A DNA stretch of 64,000 nt from Persicitalea sp963716085 (GCA_963716085.1 OY970288.1:3596001-3660000); one strand, 5' to 3'. Shown: positions 16,849 through 25,564, counted from the stretch's first letter. Program-made: numbers and translations. The notes: a model not told the origin generated them from the sequence alone.

Positions 16849-18006
16849 TTACCCAATATCCTCCGTCACGCCCGTATCCTTCCAACTCCGCGAAGCGGCC
16901 GAATCCAGCACCGCTTGGCAGACTTTCTGCGTTTCCATCGCGTCCTGGAACGTCGGATGACATGCTTCGCCCGTTTCCAGACTCTTGAAGAAGTCGGCGA
17001 CCTGGTGGACGAAGGAATGTTCGTAGCCGATGCTCGTGCCGGGAATCCACCAGCGATCCATGTAGGGTTGGTCGCTGTCGGTAATCAGGATCGAGCGCCA
17101 GCCGCGCACGATGCCGTCATCGCCGTGGTCGAAGTACTCGAGGCGGTTCATGTCGTGCAAGTCCCAGCGGATGGAAGCGTGTTCGCCGTTGATCTCGAAG
17201 GTAAACAGCGCCTTGTGTCCCCGCGCGTAACGTGTGGACTCGAACTGCCCGAGGGAGCCGTTCTTGAAGTGGCAATGGAAAATACAGGCGTCGTCTATGC
17301 CGACCTTCTGTACTTTGCCGCTGTCTTGGTGTACGCGTTCCTTAATGAATGTCTCCGTCATAGCCGACACGTCGGTAATCGCGCCGTTGATCCACATGGC
17401 GGCGTCGATGCAGTGGGCCAGCAGGTCGCCCGTCACGCCCGAGCCGGCGGCCTCGGCGTCGAGCCGCCAGAGGGCCGTACCGCCCTGCGGTAGGTCGGGG
17501 CTGATGGTCCAGTCTTGCAGGAAGTTGGAGCGGTAATGGAAAATCTTGCCCAGCTTACCCGAGTCGACAATATTCTTCGCCATTGTCACGGCCGGAATGC
17601 GGCGATAATTGTACCAAACGGTATTCTTGACGCCCGCTTTCTCGACGGCATCCACCATCGTTTGCGCTTCTTCCTCGGTGCGCGCCAGCGGTTTTTCGCA
17701 TAAAATCATCTTGCCCGCTTCGGCGGCGGCAATGGCGATTTCGGCGTGCAGGTCGTTGGGCGTACAGATGTCCACCGCGTCGATGTCGTCGCGGGCGATG
17801 AGGGCTTTCCAATCCGTTTCGTAGGATTCATAACCCCACTGCTCGGCAAAGGCTTTCACCTTATCCTCCGAGCGCGAGCAAGCCGCTTTCAGTACGGGAC
17901 GGTACTCATATTCAGGAAAAAAATCACCTAACCGCTTGTAGCCGTTGGTGTGCGTCCGCCCCATCAGCCCGCAGCCAATGAGTCCAATTCTTATTTCTTT
18001 TTTCAT
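16849..18006 (-). CDS. Gfo/Idh/MocA-family oxidoreductase
   Basis: 385-residue NAD(P)-dependent sugar or sugar-derivative dehydrogenase. The N-terminal Rossmann fold has GCGLMG (11-16), followed by the family motif CEKPLARTEEEA near residue 100 and NYRRIPAV. The C-terminal domain is the usual beta-sheet substrate domain, with GVTGDLLAHCIDAAMW supplying the catalytic Asp/His region. Context with DUF1080, TIM-barrel isomerases and SusCD points to oxidation or reduction of a 3-keto sugar. It is the last gene of the sugar locus and the neighbour of the toxin-antitoxin insertion. Confidence 0.93.
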   Translation of the reverse strand: MKKEIRIGLIGCGLMGRTHTNGYKRLGDFFPEYEYRPVLKAACSRSEDKVKAFAEQWGYESYETDWKALIARDDIDAVDICTPNDLHAEIAIAAAEAGKMILCEKPLARTEEEAQTMVDAVEKAGVKNTVWYNYRRIPAVTMAKNIVDSGKLGKIFHYRSNFLQDWTISPDLPQGGTALWRLDAEAAGSGVTGDLLAHCIDAAMWINGAITDVSAMTETFIKERVHQDSGKVQKVGIDDACIFHCHFKNGSLGQFESTRYARGHKALFTFEINGEHASIRWDLHDMNRLEYFDHGDDGIVRGWRSILITDSDQPYMDRWWIPGTSIGYEHSFVHQVADFFKSLETGEACHPTFQDAMETQKVCQAVLDSAASRSWKDTGVTEDIG

Positions 18007-18143
18007 TATAGGTTGTTAGGTTTTAGGTTATTAGGTATCAGGCGCGTTACAAACAGTATCCACTGCGGCACGCATTCCGAGGGTTCGCGTTACAAACGCG
18101 AACCAGTTCAACTCATAAACTTTAAACTTTTGACTCATAAACT
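18007..18143. repeat. Low-complexity spacer with short-word repeats
   Basis: One side carries AGGTTNTTAGGTTTTAGGTTATTAGG-like words and the other ACTCATAAACTTTAAACTTTTGACTCATAAACT. GCGTTACAAAC occurs twice in the middle. No gene is present. It belongs to a series of word-built spacers in this locus. Confidence 0.6.
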
Positions 18144-19169
18144 CTATTCACTCCACCCATGCTTCTCCCGCACTTGAATGAGCGTGGCCAGGATGTCGTT
18201 CCAGGTTTGTTGGTTTTCCATCACGTCGTTGTCGAACATGCAGCCGTCCCAGCAGATGTGCTTGAATTTCTTGGTAAGGTTGCCGTTCTCATCGCGCAGC
18301 CAGTAGCCCGCGTCTTCGGCGACGTTCAGTTTGCCATTGGGATCGGTGGCCAGGCAGTGACGGCCCGTTTTATCGTGCGAGCCCGTACCGTGGACGGTAC
18401 CGTCGTTCTGGGCCACGTGGAAGTCGATCGTCCAGGGGCGCAGCGCGTCGGACATTTTTTTGAGGGCGGCTTTCAGCACGTCGCGATCCTGCCAGTCGTA
18501 GTCTTTGGGCAAGAGCCGCTCCTCGGGACGGTTGTATCCCATCGTGTAGAGGAGGGTATGCGACATATCAGCCTGGAAGCCCATGTTGGATCGATCCACC
18601 ATTTCCAGCGTCTCGACCATCGTCTGCCAGCCGTGCATCCCGCCCCAGCAGATTTCGCCCTCGGCGGCTAATTTCTCGTTAAATCCGCCCGCCACGTCAC
18701 AGGCCTGGCGGAAGGTTTCGGCGATGAGTTTGGTACTCTTGGCCGGGTCTTTTTCCCAATCGGCGGGACTACTCGCCGAGTCGATGCGGATCACACCAGA
18801 CGGACGGATGCCCGCCTCGCGCAGTACCTTGCCGAAGTTACAGGCTTTGCGCACCATGTCGATGAATACCTTGCGGTCGTCGGCGCTGCCCAACACGGGC
18901 CCGCCCCAAATGGGCGCGACCAGGCTACCAACTTTCAGGCCGTGACCGGCAATCTTGTCGGCCAGGCGCTTGATGTCGTCGTCGGAGCTTTCGATGCCAA
19001 TGTGGGGATCGAGCAAACCAAGATCGACGCCGTCGAACTTGACGCCGTCCACCTCGGCGGCAGCGGTCATTTCGAGCATTTTATCAAAAGGAATAACGGG
19101 TTGCGAGTCGTCGCCTTTCCCGACGATTCCGGGCCAGGTGGCGTTGTGTAGTTTTGGGTAGTTGTTCAT
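18144..19169 (-). CDS. TIM-barrel sugar isomerase/epimerase (AP_endonuc_2), first of three
   Basis: 341-residue protein of the sugar phosphate isomerase/epimerase (xylose isomerase-like TIM barrel) superfamily. Recognisable barrel strands include VDGVKFDGVDLGLLD, GLKVGSLVAPIWGG and NMGFQADMSHTLLY, followed by the late WTIDFHVAQND. Acidic and His residues in these strands are candidate metal ligands. Family members isomerise, epimerise or hydrate sugars; some PF01261 proteins linked to DUF1080 hydrate a 2-hydroxy-3-keto-glucal intermediate. The exact substrate cannot be told from sequence. It lies between the Gfo/Idh/MocA and cupin genes. Confidence 0.88.
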   Translation of the reverse strand: MNNYPKLHNATWPGIVGKGDDSQPVIPFDKMLEMTAAAEVDGVKFDGVDLGLLDPHIGIESSDDDIKRLADKIAGHGLKVGSLVAPIWGGPVLGSADDRKVFIDMVRKACNFGKVLREAGIRPSGVIRIDSASSPADWEKDPAKSTKLIAETFRQACDVAGGFNEKLAAEGEICWGGMHGWQTMVETLEMVDRSNMGFQADMSHTLLYTMGYNRPEERLLPKDYDWQDRDVLKAALKKMSDALRPWTIDFHVAQNDGTVHGTGSHDKTGRHCLATDPNGKLNVAEDAGYWLRDENGNLTKKFKHICWDGCMFDNDVMENQQTWNDILATLIQVREKHGWSE

Positions 19170-19300
19170 TTTTTTGGAGTTTAAAGTTTATGAGTTTAAA
19201 GTTTAAAGTTTGGGGTAGAGCTACTAAGTAGTACAAAGTTTGCAAGTTCGTAAGTCATTTCCTGGTTTGACTTCGAACTTTAAACTTTTGACTTTAAACT
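19170..19300. repeat. Word-repeat hairpin spacer (AGTTTAAAGTT type)
   Basis: The left part repeats AGTTTAAAGTTTATGAGTTT and AAAGTTTAAAGTTT; the right part has the complement AACTTTAAACTTTTGACTTT. The two sides can fold into a long imperfect stem with a loop around 19215-19265. No gene is seen. Confidence 0.65.
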
Positions 19301-20488
19301 CTACAAATCAGGATTTCCCGGCCCAAAGTGCTTCAGCATCACGAGCGGATCGACGGACGAGTGGTTGGTGATTTCTACGCCTTCTTCGGCGGTTTTCTCG
19401 GTCACGAAAAATTCATCGAAAGTCAGTTGGCCGTATCGGATGAGGGCAGGGGTTTCTACGTTCCAGACGCCCATTTTGCCGTGGCCCTGCATGATGATGA
19501 GGCCGTAGGCGGCGGCGTCTTTGATCGTGACCGTTGCGCCGGGGGCCACGGTGAGTTCCTTGGCGCTGAAAGCGTCGTTGAGGTAGCAAATCCAGTTTTC
19601 TACGTAGCCCGCCGCTTCCATTTCGGCTTGGTCGCGGACGGGTTTAGGTTTCATGAAGCGCGTTTCGAGAATATTAGGGTTGGTGTTCAACTCCCAGTCG
19701 ATTACTTCCATGAGCTGGTCGTAATCGCCCATGCGGTCTTCGGGGGTGCCGTTCCAGAGAAGTTCTTCGGGAATGATCGCCTCGTTGACCAGCGACTGGT
19801 ACATCGCGAATACGTCGGAGGCTTTTTGCGGCTCGTAGGTGCACAGGCTGCCCGGCGCGTGAAGCATGCCCGGCGGTACGTCCCAGCCCGTACCGGGTTC
19901 GAGGCGGAAGGCTTGGGAGTAGTTGGTGATCTTGTTATCGCCCTTGGTGAAGTTCATCAGGCATTCCTTGATTTGCTCCTTCGTCGTGCCGGGCGCGATG
20001 CCGAAGAACGTGTAGGGAAAATCACCGCCGTGGTTGTTGAGTTGGGGCGGAAAATAATACGCCTCCGGCTTGCCGAGTTGACCGATTTTGGCGGCGTGCT
20101 CGTCGTTGTGGTGGATGTGGTGCGGCAGTGGCCCCATGTTGTCGAAAAACTTGGAGTACATCGGCCAGCTTTTATGCTCATTCCACAGGCGGTCGCCGAT
20201 GATTTCGCCTTTTAGTTCATCGATGACGTCTTTGAGCAAAACCTGCTCGTCACCGACAACCACCGGACTCAGTCCTTCGTTCTTGCCCGTCAGCGGGCCG
20301 TTTTCGGCGGGCGTGGTACTCGACAGCCAGCGCTCATCGATGCCGCCGCGCTCGCCACCCAGGACGTAATAATCGTCGGGGTGCAGCTTGATGCGGCGGC
20401 CAGGTACGCAGAAGGAGCGCGGTACCCAGGTCGGGGCCAGGCGGAGTATTCCTTTTCCTTGTTCTAATGCTTTTTTGGCAAGAGTCAT
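19301..20488 (-). CDS. Cupin protein resembling type I mannose-6-phosphate isomerase
   Basis: 395-residue protein with metal-binding cupin features similar to phosphomannose isomerase: PLPHHIHHNDEHAA near residue 120, KPEAYYFPPQ shortly after, and a C-terminal half cupin (LTVAPGATVTIKDAAAYGLIIMQG, HGKMGVWNVE). His and Glu in these motifs would hold a metal. The family is abundant in Bacteroidota carbohydrate loci but, as far as I know, not biochemically assigned. In this operon it is a candidate ketose/aldose isomerase. It is followed by a word-repeat spacer and the epimerase gene. Confidence 0.78.
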   Translation of the reverse strand: MTLAKKALEQGKGILRLAPTWVPRSFCVPGRRIKLHPDDYYVLGGERGGIDERWLSSTTPAENGPLTGKNEGLSPVVVGDEQVLLKDVIDELKGEIIGDRLWNEHKSWPMYSKFFDNMGPLPHHIHHNDEHAAKIGQLGKPEAYYFPPQLNNHGGDFPYTFFGIAPGTTKEQIKECLMNFTKGDNKITNYSQAFRLEPGTGWDVPPGMLHAPGSLCTYEPQKASDVFAMYQSLVNEAIIPEELLWNGTPEDRMGDYDQLMEVIDWELNTNPNILETRFMKPKPVRDQAEMEAAGYVENWICYLNDAFSAKELTVAPGATVTIKDAAAYGLIIMQGHGKMGVWNVETPALIRYGQLTFDEFFVTEKTAEEGVEITNHSSVDPLVMLKHFGPGNPDL

Positions 20489-20605
20489 TTTTAGGTTGTT
20501 AGGTGTTAGGTTATTAGGCGTTAGGTAACGGGTACTGGGTACTAGGTACTGAGTACTGAGTACTAGGTACTAGGTACTGAGTACTGGGTACCTAGTACTT
20601 TATTT
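20489..20605. repeat. Word-repeat spacer (TTAGG and GTACTNGGTACT types)
   Basis: The first third repeats TTAGGTNTTAGG words. The rest is about ten variants of GGTACTGAGTACTAGGTACT, where GTAC and AGTACT are self-complementary, ending TACCTAGTACTTT. It is an almost pure simple-sequence block. No gene is present. Confidence 0.7.
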
Positions 20606-21625
20606 TCAACTTTCATTCACTTCAATCTTCAGATCATACTGCCGCCCCTCGCCCGGTTCCAGCATAACCAAAGTACCCTGTTCGCGGGCCGCTTTTTGGC
20701 CGATAGGCGGATTGGTGCCGGGTTCCAGGCCCGTGACGTATTCATGCTTGCCCCAGTGCTGCCAGTTGGTCAGCCAGGGGAGTTGGTTTTTACTAAAAGA
20801 CACTTCCAGGTCGATTCCTAACCTTGCGTTGTGAATTCCGCAGCGGGAAATGCCGTTTCCGTCGGCTTCGGGTTGGATGAAAGAGGCCTCTTCGCCCGTA
20901 CCGGCGTGTTCGTCCAGCGGGGCAGGGCAGGTGCGGTAGTCGTTGCCTTCCAGGAAAATCTTGGTGTCGTCGCCCGCGCGGGCCTTCCAGTCGCCTTTCC
21001 AGGTAATTTTAGACCCCTCATCTACCAGCGGGTAGCCGAAGTTGAGGTGATACAGCAGCATGTGCGGCGCGGTGGTGTTTCCCAGGTTGGTTACCTCGTC
21101 TTTCACCTGGATAAACGGCTCACCTATTCTTCCTGAAATTGTCCGACGCAGTTCCAGCGTCGGGCCGAAGACGGTCGTTTCCAGGATGCGGCCCGTGATG
21201 CTCATCTCCAGTTGGCCGCGTTGTGGGTCGGGCTGGATGATGCTGATGATTTCGGCGGGCGTGTTGCTGATGCGTCCGTGCAAACCCCGCTCGCCGTGTT
21301 CATCCTGGTTAGGTCCACCTACGTTCGACAGGCCGCAGGTCGTCAGCAGCCCGCCGCCGAAGGTACGCAGCCAGTCGATGCCTTTATCGGAGAAAGGTTG
21401 CGGCGGTGTGATGCCGCTGTGGCTCAGCCACGCCAGGCTGTGCTGGTTGTAAAAAGCGTCGGCGATGTCCATCGCGCGGTCAAGTATTACCTTATAGCGA
21501 AGGCCCGTGCCCGTGTTGAACCAGGCGATGCGGACGCCGCGTCCGGGGCCGTTGTCGAGCACGGAGGTTTCGATGCCGCCAAGTTGGGCGGGGTGGCTGA
21601 TTTTGTTATGCCAATTGTTGGTCAT
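20606..21625 (-). CDS. DUF4432 / aldose 1-epimerase-like protein
   Basis: 339-residue protein of the DUF4432 group within the galactose-mutarotase-like superfamily. The start at 21625 (MTNNWHNKIS) was chosen over the longer frame, whose extra 16 residues look like spacer sequence. Features are RGVRIAWFNTG, the family motif LDRAMDIADAFYN, LLTTCGLSNVGGPN, HGRISNTPAE with a likely catalytic His, HMLLYHLNFGYPL and GLEPGTNPPIGQ. It is expected to interconvert anomers or bind a sugar. It lies between the hydrolase and cupin genes. Confidence 0.87.
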   Translation of the reverse strand: MTNNWHNKISHPAQLGGIETSVLDNGPGRGVRIAWFNTGTGLRYKVILDRAMDIADAFYNQHSLAWLSHSGITPPQPFSDKGIDWLRTFGGGLLTTCGLSNVGGPNQDEHGERGLHGRISNTPAEIISIIQPDPQRGQLEMSITGRILETTVFGPTLELRRTISGRIGEPFIQVKDEVTNLGNTTAPHMLLYHLNFGYPLVDEGSKITWKGDWKARAGDDTKIFLEGNDYRTCPAPLDEHAGTGEEASFIQPEADGNGISRCGIHNARLGIDLEVSFSKNQLPWLTNWQHWGKHEYVTGLEPGTNPPIGQKAAREQGTLVMLEPGEGRQYDLKIEVNES

Positions 21626-21661
21626 TTTTCGAAAAAAAAATCGTGTGAATGGCGGCATTCT

Positions 21662-21687
21662 GGGCGAACACACGGGTTCGCCCCTAC
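21662..21687. repeat. Dispersed palindrome GGGCGAACAC...GTTCGCCCCTAC
   Basis: A 26-bp element with GGGCGAAC pairing with GTTCGCCC. A second copy differing at two positions by eye lies at 25662-25687 in another spacer of the same locus. Copies of this type are widespread intergenic repeats. Confidence 0.7.
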
Positions 21688-21694
21688 GAGTGGT

Positions 21695-22492
21695 TCAATG
21701 GGCCATCAACCACTTCTCTACTCTTGGATTAAAATCTTCGGTGTTTTCAAAGTGGAAGGCGTGACCTAAGTTTTCGTATAAATAAATTTCTGCATTGGGC
21801 ATTGCCGCCGCGATTTCTCTGCCCATCCAGGGCGGGGTGAATTGATCCGAGTCGCCACCGATGACCAGCGTGGGGATTTTTATTTTATTCAAATCCTCGT
21901 ACACATCGTGGTCGATGCAGGCGGCGGCTTGGCCGGCCAAGCCGTGCAACGGTTGTGGGAAAGATGGATCTTGTTTGCGGCCTTCTTCCAGTTCGGCGCG
22001 TTTTTCGGGATTGTCCCAGGTGGTTTTTGAAAAAATTAAGAGTTGGATGTACAGGCCAAATTCTTCGGGCGTGAAGCGGGCTTTGCAATCCGCCATATGT
22101 TCGAAAATACCCTTTGCCATCGCGTCACAACGGGCCCAGGGACACATCAGTACCATCGCGCTTACCTTGTCGGGATGCCGCAGGGCCAGTTGCAAGCCGA
22201 TGGCCCCGCCCATCGACACGCCCACGACGCGGACTTTCTCTAAACCCAAATGATCGAGCAAACCCGCGTGGTCGTCAGCCATCTCGGCGGTGGTGTAGTC
22301 GCCGGAGGGCTTGTCGGACAGACCGACGCCCCGGTTGTCGGGAAGAATGCAGCGGAAGCTTTTCTCCCAAACTGAGACGTGCGGTTCCCAGACGGAGTGA
22401 TCGGCGGTGATGCCCATGATGAGGAGCAGCGGTTCGCCGGAGCCGCGTTCCTGGTAGTGGAGGTTTATTCCGTTGGATTGGATGGTAGGCAT
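21695..22492 (-). CDS. Alpha/beta-hydrolase (3-oxoadipate enol-lactonase-like)
   Basis: 265-residue cytoplasmic alpha/beta hydrolase. ATG 22492 (MPTIQSNGINLHYQERGSG) is preferred because upstream codons are repeat-derived spacer. The nucleophile is Ser93 in GVSMGGAIGL, the acid Asp lies near IGGDSDQFTP, and the His is in ENLGHAFHFE. The oxyanion region is MGITADHSVW. It resembles enol-lactonases and other carbon-carbon or ester hydrolases. In this locus it could open a lactone formed by sugar oxidation; this is inference from context. Confidence 0.9.
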   Translation of the reverse strand: MPTIQSNGINLHYQERGSGEPLLLIMGITADHSVWEPHVSVWEKSFRCILPDNRGVGLSDKPSGDYTTAEMADDHAGLLDHLGLEKVRVVGVSMGGAIGLQLALRHPDKVSAMVLMCPWARCDAMAKGIFEHMADCKARFTPEEFGLYIQLLIFSKTTWDNPEKRAELEEGRKQDPSFPQPLHGLAGQAAACIDHDVYEDLNKIKIPTLVIGGDSDQFTPPWMGREIAAAMPNAEIYLYENLGHAFHFENTEDFNPRVEKWLMAH

Positions 22493-22617
22493 TTTTGGCT
22501 TTAGGCTATAAGCTGTAGGCTCTAGGCTTTTTGGTGTGAGCAAATTGGCGATTCTTCTGTTCAAAGGGCTTTTAGCTTATTGCCTATAGCTTAAAGCCTA
22601 AAGCGCGCGAAGCGCAC
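22493..22617. repeat. Word-repeat hairpin spacer (AGGCTATAAGC type)
   Basis: The left side reads GCTTTAGGCTATAAGCTGTAGGCTCTAGG; the right side carries the complement AGCTTATTGCCTATAGCTTAAAGCCTAAAGC. Together they can form a long imperfect stem with a loop at about 22530-22570. No gene is seen. Confidence 0.7.
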
Positions 22618-23448
22618 CTATTTCAATGCCGGAATCAGCTTTTCGTAAATCCATTGTCCGTCGTGTAGCGTGACTTGGTCGGGTTCTTCGATGGCCATTT
22701 CGGCTTCGTCTTCGCAGACAATCCAGCCCGTATAATTTTGGTCTTTGAGCCATTGGGTGATCGCCAGCAAGTTTACCTTGCCATCGCCCATGAGGGCGAA
22801 TTCCGGCTCGCCGTCCCAGTCCTTGTAGTGGACATGGTTGATGAGTGAGGCGTACTCCTGCATCACTTCGAGCGGATCCATGTCGCCGTTGATGATATGG
22901 CCCACATCAGGGGTCCAGCCCGTGACGGAAGTGTCTAGTCGTTCCAGTACCACTTTGTAGTCTTCGGCGGTGCGGATGATGGAGGTTTCGGGCGAATTGG
23001 GATGGAAGCTGCACGGGATGCCTTTGTCGGCAGCCCGCTTTGAAATTCCGTTTACGATATTGACTAAGCTCTCACGACGTTCTTTCAAATCATGCCTGCC
23101 CGTCGGAATCTGTACGGTACAGAGAATGGCATCTGGAAAATGCGTCAGTAGTTCGATGGCCTGATCGGCTTCAGAACGTTCGGCATCGGATTCGGTCGGG
23201 TTATTCCATTCGAAAGGTAGCGAAAGCGCGGCCAGTTCGATGTTCTGCTCTTTGAGCTTATCGGCCAGCTTGTGGGCATCCTGCAACGGCCCCATCCAAG
23301 GATAAATGGGCTGAATGCCGGTAAACCCGGCCTTGGCAATGACCTCGATCATATGACCGAGGCGGTTGGCATGGACGGTGCCGTTGCCAGCCATGAACCA
23401 GGTATAAACTTCGGAGCCGAAGCGGAAAGGAAGGGGGACTTTTGTCAT
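22618..23448 (-). CDS. TIM-barrel sugar isomerase/epimerase, second of three
   Basis: 276-residue PF01261-type TIM barrel. The start at 23448 (MTKVPLPFRF) avoids a 10-residue extension into spacer repeats. Barrel strands include FRFGSEVYTWFMAG, AGFTGIQPIYPW, IPCSFHPNSPE, VTGWTPDVGHI, INHVHYKDWDG and YTGWIVCEDEAEM; His and acidic residues in the last four are likely metal ligands. It resembles inosose dehydratase and xylose isomerase-like proteins. Catalytic role in the locus is probably dehydration, hydration or epimerisation of a keto sugar. Confidence 0.88.
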   Translation of the reverse strand: MTKVPLPFRFGSEVYTWFMAGNGTVHANRLGHMIEVIAKAGFTGIQPIYPWMGPLQDAHKLADKLKEQNIELAALSLPFEWNNPTESDAERSEADQAIELLTHFPDAILCTVQIPTGRHDLKERRESLVNIVNGISKRAADKGIPCSFHPNSPETSIIRTAEDYKVVLERLDTSVTGWTPDVGHIINGDMDPLEVMQEYASLINHVHYKDWDGEPEFALMGDGKVNLLAITQWLKDQNYTGWIVCEDEAEMAIEEPDQVTLHDGQWIYEKLIPALK

Positions 23449-23563
23449 AGTTTTCGGGGTCAAGGGTTGAACGGTCAACGGTTAACGGTTCAAGAACTCT
23501 GATACCAAACAGTCGTAAAGAAATCGGAGAATGCCGTTTGACCTTTTGACCGTTGACCTAATT
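23449..23563. repeat. Word-repeat hairpin spacer (GGTCAACGGT type)
   Basis: The left side has GGTCAAGGGTTGAACGGTCAACGGTTAACGG; the right side has TTTGACCTTTTGACCGTTGACC. The two sides are complementary in blocks around a loop at about 23498-23535. No gene is seen. Confidence 0.65.
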
Positions 23564-24649
23564 TTATTTTTTCTCTACCACTTTCCCCGGCAAGATGAGC
23601 GAGTCGAAGCCCGCCAGCATGCTGGGTTGTACGTTGGCTTTGTAGCCGCTGAAATTGAAAGTTGTGGGTTCGTAGGGGCCAACGAGCGACACGTCGTTAT
23701 TGGCTTTGATTTTGTTTTCCATACCCATAGCCCAGAGCGATGCGTTAATGAGCATTCGGCGGAAGCCTTCGTTGAGGATGTCTTCGGAGGCACCGTGCGT
23801 AGTGGTGAAGGCGCGGCCCGGCTTTCCGTCTTCGATTTGGTAAGTACGCGTCCAGATTACAGGAACGGGCGGCTTGGTGGCGTCGGCGGGTGAATCGGGC
23901 GTCATGCCATTCAAGGGTTGGTCCGTAGCAAGAATCACGCTGCCTTCGGTGGGGTCGGCAGTGTAAGCACCTGACTGCACCCACATGTCTTTGACGCCCC
24001 GCAGAATAGGGTTGTTTTTTTGATTTTCTTCGATGGTCAGCCGTGAGGATTGCTTGTGATTCGTGCCGTAATGCGTTACCCAAGTCTCGCCCAATACATG
24101 CTTACCGAACCCGTTTTTCCACGCCTTTTTCGGGCCATCATAGCGATAATCGTAGTGCTGCCATTGGGGATGCTTTTTTACATTGAAGGCATGGGTCGAA
24201 GTGCGCAGGGCAACGATGGGGCCACCGCGTTTCAGGTAGTTGTCGATGTGCTGCATTTCCTCATCCGGAAAGTCCGAGAAGCGGGTAAAAAGTACCATGA
24301 GGTCGGCTTTCTGCAAAATTTCCAGACCGCGTAAGTTCGAGCCGCCGGGCAGAATATGGTCTTCCTCGTCGAGCGCGAAAATTACGGTACAATTGAAGCC
24401 GTAGTGTTTTGCTAAAATCTTGGCCAATTGTGGCAGACTTTCTTCACTGCGGTACTCGTGGTCAGAGGCAATGAAGACGATCTTCTTACCCACACCCGGC
24501 CCTTTTTCGCCCTTGTAGATTACCCGGTATTTTTCTATATCGCTTTGAGATTGGGCAACCGTGGTGAAACCCGTAGCCAAGAAAAGCAAGCAGAAAATAA
24601 GAATAGCCAATATGTTCAGCCTCTCCGAGGCTGGACCGCTTTTATACAT
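23564..24649 (-). CDS. ThuA-domain protein, membrane-anchored or secreted
   Basis: 361-residue ThuA (trehalose-utilisation-like, glutamine-amidotransferase fold) protein. A hydrophobic N-terminal segment (LNILAILIFCLLFLATGFTTVAQ) exports it. The domain shows KIVFIASDHEYRSEESLP, YGFNCTVIFALDEED, LMVLFTRFSDFPDEEM, GGPIVALRTSTHAF and RTYQIEDGKPGRAFTTTHG. ThuA members occur in keto-sugar catabolism, and their activity is unsettled. The codons before LNILAI overlap a palindromic repeat (24618-24632), so ATG 24649 is uncertain. It is close to the upstream epimerase gene. Confidence 0.85.
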   Translation of the reverse strand: MYKSGPASERLNILAILIFCLLFLATGFTTVAQSQSDIEKYRVIYKGEKGPGVGKKIVFIASDHEYRSEESLPQLAKILAKHYGFNCTVIFALDEEDHILPGGSNLRGLEILQKADLMVLFTRFSDFPDEEMQHIDNYLKRGGPIVALRTSTHAFNVKKHPQWQHYDYRYDGPKKAWKNGFGKHVLGETWVTHYGTNHKQSSRLTIEENQKNNPILRGVKDMWVQSGAYTADPTEGSVILATDQPLNGMTPDSPADATKPPVPVIWTRTYQIEDGKPGRAFTTTHGASEDILNEGFRRMLINASLWAMGMENKIKANNDVSLVGPYEPTTFNFSGYKANVQPSMLAGFDSLILPGKVVEKK

Positions 24650-24683
24650 CGTTTTTCTACAAAGGTTGAGCCCCTCCGGGGCC
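24618..24683. repeat. Pair of short palindromes with TCC loop
   Basis: AGCCTC-TCC-GAGGCT (24618-24632) and AGCCCC-TCC-GGGGC (24669-24682) are two forms of one palindromic unit flanked by TTCAG/TTGAG. They overlap the 5' end of the ThuA gene and its short spacer. Confidence 0.6.
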
Positions 24684-24709
24684 GCTTTCGCTTCGAGTTC
24701 CATTATGTT

Positions 24710-25564
24710 TCAGACAAAGTGCTTCGCGCCCATCCCCTCAATAAATTTAAAGCCGTCCTCCGCAATGTCCCAGGGATCGTTGTACTCGCGCCACACGCCG
24801 ATGGAGTTGGCAAAGTCAGGATCGTTACGCGAAAATGCCTCGATGGTGAGCCAGCCATCGTACTTGATGTCAGCTAGTTTGCCAAAAATTTCGTCCCAAG
24901 GCAGGTGGCTCCCGCCGGGCGTACCGCGATCATTCTCGCTGATGTGGACGTGCGCCAAGACAGATTTGAGGGTGTCGAGCGCCTGGGAATAGCTTTTTTC
25001 CTCCACATTGGCGTGGTGGGTGTCGAACATCGCCCGCACATTGGGGTGCCCGGCCATGTTGACCAATCGGTAGAGCTGCTCGGCGGTATTGCAGAGGTAG
25101 CACTCGAAGCGATTGAGGGCTTCGGGGGCGAGGATGATGTCGGCCTCGGCGGCGTAAACGCCCGCGCTGTGGAGCAGTTCGGCGGCCCGGCCATACTCAT
25201 CGTCCTGAGCGGGTTGTTTAGAAAAGTGCGCATGGGCCGAGTGAAAGGGCCCGCAAAGTATCGTCGCGCCCAGATCGTGCGCCCGGTCGATGCTCCACTT
25301 GATGCGTTCGAGCGCCTTCTCGCGAATCGCCACCGAATCGCTGACCGGGTTAGTCGACGGATCGACCACCGTCACGGCGGTCATGCCTAAACCCAGATCA
25401 GCGGCGTGTTTGCCGAAGGCTTTATAAGCCGCCGGGTCGTCCGCCGCGCCTACGAAGCATTCCACACCGTCGTAACCAATCTTTTTGAGCCTGTCGGCAA
25501 TCGGATTCAAATCCTCCGAAACCACCGCCGACCAGGCGAGTACGTTAAAACCTATCTGTGGCAT
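24710..25564 (-). CDS. Ketose 3-epimerase-like TIM-barrel protein, third of three
   Basis: 284-residue TIM barrel very close in motif pattern to D-tagatose/D-psicose 3-epimerases. The metal-ligand set is visible as Glu in APEALNRFE, Asp in FDTHHANVEE, His in AHVHISENDRG and Glu in LTIEAFSRND, in the same order as in characterised epimerases. Residues PGGSHLPWDEIF follow as in that family. Predicted reaction: C3 epimerisation of a free keto sugar or a related isomerisation. It lies between the DUF1080 and ThuA genes. Confidence 0.9.
   Translation of the reverse strand: MPQIGFNVLAWSAVVSEDLNPIADRLKKIGYDGVECFVGAADDPAAYKAFGKHAADLGLGMTAVTVVDPSTNPVSDSVAIREKALERIKWSIDRAHDLGATILCGPFHSAHAHFSKQPAQDDEYGRAAELLHSAGVYAAEADIILAPEALNRFECYLCNTAEQLYRLVNMAGHPNVRAMFDTHHANVEEKSYSQALDTLKSVLAHVHISENDRGTPGGSHLPWDEIFGKLADIKYDGWLTIEAFSRNDPDFANSIGVWREYNDPWDIAEDGFKFIEGMGAKHFV

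Noticed and set aside
20489..20605. CRISPR-like tandem pattern
   Set aside because: Units are 6-10 bp words without unique spacers of constant size, and no cas genes are present.
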